From the NCBI GenBank assembly GCA_947626205.1, contig CANQRO010000024.1:1-16887 (forward strand): 16,887 bases of DNA. Reading direction: 5' to 3'. Positions 12,981 through 16,887 of the stretch are shown piece by piece. Numbering within the stretch: position 1 is the stretch's first letter; the number at the start of each line of letters is the position of its first letter. The position numbers and the translations under genes are program-made. The notes beneath the pieces were generated by a model that had not been told where the DNA came from, did no database searches, and was given only the letters and a program-made list of their open reading frames with translations. Source of the stretch: an uncultured Clostridia bacterium (lineage in GTDB: Bacteria; Bacillota; Clostridia; TANB77; CAG-508).

Positions 12981-14549
12981 TTAACGTTGCTCTTCATCTT
13001 GATTGCCAGGTGATATTGGATTTTTGTCACTTTTTTGTTTTCTTGATTCATCTGCTTTTCTTAGCATATCCCACAATAATTTATCTTTTTCATTTTCTTC
13101 TTGATGTAAAATTCTATTTCTTTCTATAATTTCTTTCGCTTCATCTGTTAAATCATTTTCATAAAATCTTTTATTTCTTAATTGTAGCATTTTTACGTAT
13201 TCTTGATATGTATGTGCTTCCATTCCCTTATACATGTCTTTTGCTCTAATTTTATCAACCTGCTCTTTTATTTGTATCATTTTTCGTTCTTCTATTTCTT
13301 CTTCAGTTATTGGTTCTATTCCATAACCTTCTCCTCTTAAAATTCTTTCTTGTACTAATCTTAAATATTGATTCATACATTCTTTATTTGTAAACGAATT
13401 TACATATTTTATTGCTAGCTCTACTGGTGTAATTCCTTTTAATTTTAATCGATTAAAAGTTATCATTCTAACATTACTATTAGTATTTGAAATTGGATTA
13501 TTGTATGATAAAGATTTTGTTGGTATTCTATCCTGATGTTCATAATAGTAAGTTAATAACTTCTTAAATATTACTTGTTGTCTTTCACGATTATCTCCTG
13601 TTAAATAACTTCTTTTTCCCTCTTCTGTTAGAAAATATATTACATTCTGATATTTTTTTCGTAGTTTTTTACACATTTTTAAAGCATTATTATCATCTTC
13701 TATACTTCCTTTTTCTATTGCTTCTTTTGAGATATCTTCTATAATCTGTCTTATTCTTTGTTCTACTGATAAGGCCTGATATTCTCTTAAATCTTCTTCG
13801 TCTTCTCCAAATTTTATATATGACATTATTTCTTCATAATCTTTATTTCTATATTCAATTTTATCTGTTTGTCTTACTATTTGTGCAATCAAATCACTTG
13901 GAGCTTCAGGTACCCTAGTAATACTATGTGATAAAATTCCATTTATAATTCTTTTAGTATTTATTTTACTATAATCATTTTTACTATTTGAAATGATATT
14001 TAAGAATTCAATTGCACTTTGCTCATTATGTTCAAAACTTAATCTACCATCAAAGTCCTCTGTATGTCCTTGGTTTTCTTCGTATTCCTCTCCAAAACAT
14101 TCTTTTCTAACTTGTAAAATTCTTTTAATGTATTCTTTATTATCAATAGATTGTATAAATTCATTAAGTACAGCTTCTCCAGAATGTCCGAATGGTGTAT
14201 GTCCTAAATCATGTGATAATGCTATAATCTCAGTATATAGTCCAGCTCTTTGTTTATTTAATTTAAATAGCTCGGTATCTGAAATTTCTTTTATAGAACA
14301 CATATCATAAATTTTAGCTATAATTCTTTTAGCAATACTAGCTACATTTTTAGTATGTTGTAATCTTGATCTTATTTCTTGTTTTTGTTGAGATTGGTCA
14401 TCTAACATTTGTGTTTTACCATCTAATAGGATATAAGTTGGTGATTTTATAATTTCTTGTTTTAACTCTTTTAATTGCTTTATCTCTTTGTTTAATGTCT
14501 CAATGTCTTCGTCTAATTCAATTCTTAATTTTCCATTATAAATAATCAT
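12981..14549 (-). CDS. dGTPase-like HD-domain phosphohydrolase
   Basis: 522 residues. The first about 240 match dGTP triphosphohydrolase-type HD enzymes: RSRLQHTKNVASIA with His65, ALSHDLGHTPFGHSGE with His113-Asp114, FEHNEQSAIEFL (172-183) and the last metal-site Asp in VRQTDKIEYRNKDYEE (Asp229). Enzymes of this family cut dNTPs to deoxynucleoside and triphosphate, often with nucleotide activation; the substrate cannot be read from sequence. The C-terminal half (about 260-522) is long, charged, largely helical and ends in a Lys/Glu-rich tail; I recognise no domain in it. The ATG follows GGAGG at seven bases. A good promoter lies upstream and a terminator downstream, so it is a single-gene unit. 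I would not assign the symbol dgt without comparison. Confidence 0.88.
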   Translation of the reverse strand: MIIYNGKLRIELDEDIETLNKEIKQLKELKQEIIKSPTYILLDGKTQMLDDQSQQKQEIRSRLQHTKNVASIAKRIIAKIYDMCSIKEISDTELFKLNKQRAGLYTEIIALSHDLGHTPFGHSGEAVLNEFIQSIDNKEYIKRILQVRKECFGEEYEENQGHTEDFDGRLSFEHNEQSAIEFLNIISNSKNDYSKINTKRIINGILSHSITRVPEAPSDLIAQIVRQTDKIEYRNKDYEEIMSYIKFGEDEEDLREYQALSVEQRIRQIIEDISKEAIEKGSIEDDNNALKMCKKLRKKYQNVIYFLTEEGKRSYLTGDNRERQQVIFKKLLTYYYEHQDRIPTKSLSYNNPISNTNSNVRMITFNRLKLKGITPVELAIKYVNSFTNKECMNQYLRLVQERILRGEGYGIEPITEEEIEERKMIQIKEQVDKIRAKDMYKGMEAHTYQEYVKMLQLRNKRFYENDLTDEAKEIIERNRILHQEENEKDKLLWDMLRKADESRKQKSDKNPISPGNQDEEQR

Positions 14550-14578
14550 TTCTAACCTCCGTTTACATAACTAATAAA

Positions 14579-14607
14579 ATTATACCATTTTTTGTAAATT
14601 TATGCAA
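14579..14607 (-). promoter_or_regulatory. sigma-A promoter of the HD hydrolase gene
   Basis: -35 TTGCAT (14602-14607), 17-base spacer, perfect -10 TATAAT (14579-14584), about 30 bases before the ATG. Confidence 0.7.
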
Positions 14608-14663
14608 TAGTTAGTTGAAAAAATGCATTATGTACATACTTTAATATTCGTATCATAATAGAA

Positions 14664-14692
14664 AAAAGGCACATCGCTTAGATGTGTCTTTT
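14664..14692 (-). terminator. Intrinsic terminator after spoIIID
   Basis: AAAAGGCACATC (14664-14675) pairs with GATGTGTCTTTT (14681-14692) with one G-U pair around a five-base loop. On the minus strand the stem runs into CCTTTTTTC. It nearly touches the spoIIID stop. Confidence 0.85.
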
Positions 14693-14694
14693 CT

Positions 14695-14964
14695 CTATAT
14701 AACATGTTTTTCTTTATCGTGACTATATTTTAATTTCGTTGCCATTCCACCTCTTATGTGTCTTTCTGCCTTATTTTCATCTAATATTTTTCTAACTTCT
14801 AGTGCTAACACAGGGTTTATCTTTTGTAGTCTTTCACTTACATCTTTATGTACTGTAGATTTTGAAATTCCAAATTTTTTAGCTGTTCCTCTTACTGTAT
14901 CTCCACTATCTATAATATACTGTGCTAAATTTACTGCACGTTCTTCGATGTATATTTTTCCCAA
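14695..14964 (-). CDS. spoIIID: Sporulation transcriptional regulator SpoIIID
   Basis: 89 residues; Bacillus SpoIIID has 93. This small DNA-binding protein switches many mother-cell genes on or off between the sigma-E and sigma-K stages. The helix-turn-helix is clear (TVRGTAKKFGISKSTVHKDV, about residues 23-42), followed by the family's ERLQKINPVLALEV and the basic C-terminal RHIRGGMATKLKYSHDKEK. The start is a TTG, with AAGGGGG eight bases upstream and no alternative ATG in frame near it; MGKIYIEERAV aligns with the Bacillus start. A sigma-E-type promoter lies about 30 bases upstream, as known for spoIIID. Possible targets in this window include the yabG and sipL-like genes, but I did not identify sites. 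Confidence 0.97.
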   Translation of the reverse strand: MGKIYIEERAVNLAQYIIDSGDTVRGTAKKFGISKSTVHKDVSERLQKINPVLALEVRKILDENKAERHIRGGMATKLKYSHDKEKHVI

Positions 14965-15002
14965 ATGAAAAACCCCCTTACACGAATACGTTGTTTTTCT
15001 AC

Positions 15003-15031
15003 ATTGTATTCATAGAGAGTTTCTATTATTC
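15003..15031 (-). promoter_or_regulatory. Candidate sigma-E promoter of spoIIID
   Basis: -35 GAATAATA (15024-15031, 6 of 8 against KMATATTT), 13-base spacer, -10 AATACAAT (15003-15010, 7 of 8 against CATACAAT). The start point would lie about 30 bases before the TTG and just ahead of the AAGGGGG site. In B. subtilis spoIIID is a sigma-E gene. Confidence 0.6.
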
Positions 15032-15079
15032 ATATTTTATTTTGAACTTTTTGGAATGAGGTAAAAAGCTTATTTTTAG

Positions 15080-15220
15080 AACATCATTAGTTTTTTAACT
15101 ACTAGCAGTAATCCAAATCAGAAAAGTAGAAATTTAAGAGATACTTATGAAGATGAACAATTAGAAAATTTTAAAATTAACTTGAAAAATTTAAGTGATA
15201 CATATTGGAAAAGTAAATAA
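15080..15220 (+). pseudogene. Possible C-terminal remnant of an unknown gene
   Basis: Between an in-frame TAG (15077-15079) and a TAA (15218-15220) lie 46 sense codons with no ATG, GTG or TTG start carrying a ribosome site. The translation is hydrophilic and looks coding (SRNLRDTYEDEQLENFKINL, then KNLSDTYWKSK). It is on the plus strand, against its neighbours. It may be the tail of a lost gene or chance open frame in AT-rich DNA; I recognise no family. Confidence 0.3.
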
Positions 15221-15226
15221 ATTTAG

Positions 15227-15254
15227 GTCATATCAAAAATTAGTTTGATATGGC
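15227..15254. repeat. Inverted repeat downstream of the ORF remnant
   Basis: GTCATATCAAA (15227-15237) pairs with TTTGATATGGC (15244-15254), one G-U pair, around an AATTAG loop. It starts seven bases after the TAA of the open-frame remnant, where a terminator for that lost gene would be, but it lacks a clean T run. Confidence 0.4.
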
Positions 15255-15319
15255 TATAAAATTATATTTAAAAAGTTATAATTAATATTACTTTTTACTA
15301 GATTCTATATATTTTTATT

Positions 15320-16519
15320 CTACTGTTTTTCAATATCTAATATTAGTTTAGAATATAACAACACTAATATAGCCATCACTACTAATAATCCTTTAAAAAT
15401 TATCATATTATTTAGTAATCCTACAATTAAAATTAGTGCAAAACCAATAAATCTTGATAGACTAGTTAGAGTCGAATTAAGCATTACATGTTCTACATCA
15501 TATTCTTCAATATTAGATTCTTTTATCAAATTTCCCTTTTTAGTATTATATATTGCATCAAAAATATATAATCCAATTGTACAAGCAAAATTGTAGATTA
15601 TTAGTGTAAATTTTCCTATATCTATAACCAAACCAATAGCACCTATAAATATCATAGCAGAAATTACAAACAATACATATTTAGCGTTATATTTATTGAA
15701 ATACTTTTTATACAAATACATAGCTACTATTTGAAATATTGAGATTATAGTTGTTATAATTCCTAAGTTAATAGATGTTTTAAATGTCATTATTGTAATA
15801 ATCGTTACAAGTGTCTTCATTGGGTCTTCTATGATTCCATATAACAAATTTGATTTATAATATTTATGTACCTTTAGCTCTCTTTTATTTTTTATATTAC
15901 TTATATAATTCTTTAAACTAAATTTTTCTTTTTCAACATTATCTTTCTTATTTATTTTTATTTGCATAGATATAAATATTTGAATTATGGATAATGTTAA
16001 TACATATATAGCTATCTTAGTAAATGAATATAATTCTATTGTAGAACCCAAAACAATTGGTACAATAATTTGAACTATGGTACTAAAAATTTTTTTAGTT
16101 GCCATATAACTTTTTCTATTACTATTATTTGTTATACCTACAAATATCATCTCGTGTGTTGACCAATATAATGTTTCTGATATACCACAAAAAATTGCAA
16201 CTACTATGAAAATTTCTGTTAATCTATTGCCAAATATTACTATAAATAATATAAATATTGCTCTTATAATTATTCCAATAGATAAGATTCTTGTCTTACT
16301 ATATTTTTCGTTTTTTATAAATTTTCCTATTAATATGGAACCAACTGCATGTATTATATTAATTATCATATAATATACTGATACTTGAGTAATATTTTCA
16401 TTTGTTATTTTTAACAAGTATGCGACTAAAAATGTATTTGCAAACAATTCAGTTATTGTATATATTAAATCACTGCCAATCAGACATATCGCATTTTTTC
16501 CAAGTTTTTGATTATTCAT
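15320..16519 (-). CDS. MFS-type membrane transporter
   Basis: 399 residues from the preferred start, very hydrophobic, with about 12 predicted membrane segments in two halves joined by a charged cytoplasmic loop (about 195-225, KINKKDNVEKEKFSLKNY region). This layout fits the major facilitator superfamily. The block SETLYWSTHEMIFVGITNNS (about 118-137) faintly recalls the YQGE subgroup of Firmicutes MFS proteins, but that is a tentative placement and the substrate is unknown. The ATG at 16531 has no ribosome site. The ATG four codons later (16519) has GGAG at proper spacing, so it is taken as the start. It has a strong promoter and no obvious terminator after its stop. The flanking gene remnants suggest it sits in a variable region. 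Confidence 0.85.
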   Translation of the reverse strand: MNNQKLGKNAICLIGSDLIYTITELFANTFLVAYLLKITNENITQVSVYYMIINIIHAVGSILIGKFIKNEKYSKTRILSIGIIIRAIFILFIVIFGNRLTEIFIVVAIFCGISETLYWSTHEMIFVGITNNSNRKSYMATKKIFSTIVQIIVPIVLGSTIELYSFTKIAIYVLTLSIIQIFISMQIKINKKDNVEKEKFSLKNYISNIKNKRELKVHKYYKSNLLYGIIEDPMKTLVTIITIMTFKTSINLGIITTIISIFQIVAMYLYKKYFNKYNAKYVLFVISAMIFIGAIGLVIDIGKFTLIIYNFACTIGLYIFDAIYNTKKGNLIKESNIEEYDVEHVMLNSTLTSLSRFIGFALILIVGLLNNMIIFKGLLVVMAILVLLYSKLILDIEKQ

Positions 16520-16550
16520 TTCATTCTCCATATTTTATCTTATATTGCAA

Positions 16551-16579
16551 ATTATAACAAAGAAATAATTGTTTTTCAA
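16551..16579 (-). promoter_or_regulatory. sigma-A promoter of the MFS gene
   Basis: -35 TTGAAA (16574-16579), 17-base spacer, perfect -10 TATAAT (16551-16556). The start would be near 16544, leaving a leader of about 25 bases to the chosen ATG. Confidence 0.7.
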
Positions 16580-16637
16580 TGATTTGATTTACGTAACTTT
16601 TATATAAATTATACATAATATTTTATATTTCTAAATC

Positions 16638-16875
16638 TCACTCTTTTTCTCTTTTCTCATTCTTTATTTGTTTTTCAGCATCTAAGAAAATTTTAGTTTC
16701 TTTTTCAAAATCTCGAATTAAATTATATTCTGCACCCATATCAAATTTTTTGCAAATCTAACTAATAAATTTACCAATGGTTTCGTGAAACTTGTCCAAA
16801 CTTTTTCACCATGCCCAAAAATTCATCATTTATAAAATAAAATTTTCCGTTTTCTACTATCATTTTTATTGCCAT
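16638..16875 (-). pseudogene. Frameshifted remnant of a small unknown gene
   Basis: From an ATG at 16875 one frame reads MAIKMIVENGKFYFINDEFL and stops at TAA after 34 codons. The coding look then continues in other frames: TSFTKPLVNLLVRFA in a second, and FDMGAEYNLIRDFEKETKIF onward to a TGA at 16638-16640 in a third. The second shift falls at a run of six A (16746-16751). Joined, they would make one protein of about 78 residues with a charged C-terminus (NEKREKE). I do not recognise the family. GGAG is only one base before the ATG, so the true start may be the Met four codons on, or lie beyond the window. Confidence 0.55.
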
Positions 16876-16887
16876 TCTCCTTTTATA

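Larger units (their letters stand above)
14965..15319. other. Gene-free stretch between spoIIID and the MFS gene
   Basis: 355 bases without an intact gene. It holds the spoIIID ribosome site and sigma-E promoter (to 15031), an open-frame remnant (15080-15220), a hairpin (15227-15254) and AT-rich sequence in which I see nothing more. Confidence 0.6.

Overview
The window is AT-rich, with tightly spaced genes that nearly all lie on the minus strand. It carries an unmistakable endospore-former gene set (spoIIID, yabG, veg, a SipL-type SPOCS/LysM gene, yunB, spoVS) mixed with housekeeping genes (recA, rny, ymdB, mtaB, mbl/mreB). The pairing of yabG-veg with a SipL-like protein, the strong AGGAGG ribosome sites and frequent TTG starts point to a spore-forming member of the Clostridia (Bacillota). 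I cannot name the genus from sequence alone.

Layout, left to right (transcription of almost everything runs right to left). 1-556: first 185 codons of recA, cut by the window edge, with a good sigma-A promoter and a LexA-like SOS operator. 641-2245: orphan family-5 solute-binding protein. 2371-2634: spoVS. 2764-3537: ymdB phosphodiesterase. 3713-4376: a two-gene plus-strand cassette of unknown function with its own promoter, a near-perfect operator palindrome over the -35 region and a strong bidirectional terminator, lying between ymdB and rny. 4375-5916: RNase Y. 6091-6336: small unknown protein with a repeated FLxxE motif. 6495-7794: mtaB, whose 5' end carries a one-base frameshift that removes the first iron-sulfur cysteine from the main frame. 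7849-8850: MreB/Mbl. 9014-9733: yunB. 9835-11382: sipL-like. 11463-11756: veg, behind a perfect-consensus promoter. 11968-12831: yabG protease. 12981-14549: dGTPase-like HD hydrolase. 14695-14964: spoIIID. 14965-15319: no intact gene; it holds a sigma-E promoter, an ORF remnant and a hairpin. 15320-16519: MFS transporter. 16638-16875: a frameshifted small-gene remnant.

How it fits together: spoIIID appears to have a sigma-E promoter and yabG a sigma-K promoter, matching their known places in the mother-cell cascade. SipL (spore-surface recruitment), YabG (coat protein processing), YunB and SpoVS act in spore assembly. Veg, Mbl, RNase Y, YmdB, MtaB and RecA are vegetative functions. Most genes have their own promoter and intrinsic terminator, so this is a row of short transcription units rather than one operon. 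The most unusual parts are the plus-strand cassette with its operator, the mtaB frameshift, the small FLxxE protein, and the phased direct repeat upstream of the veg promoter. I saw no tRNA, rRNA, CRISPR array or insertion sequence.
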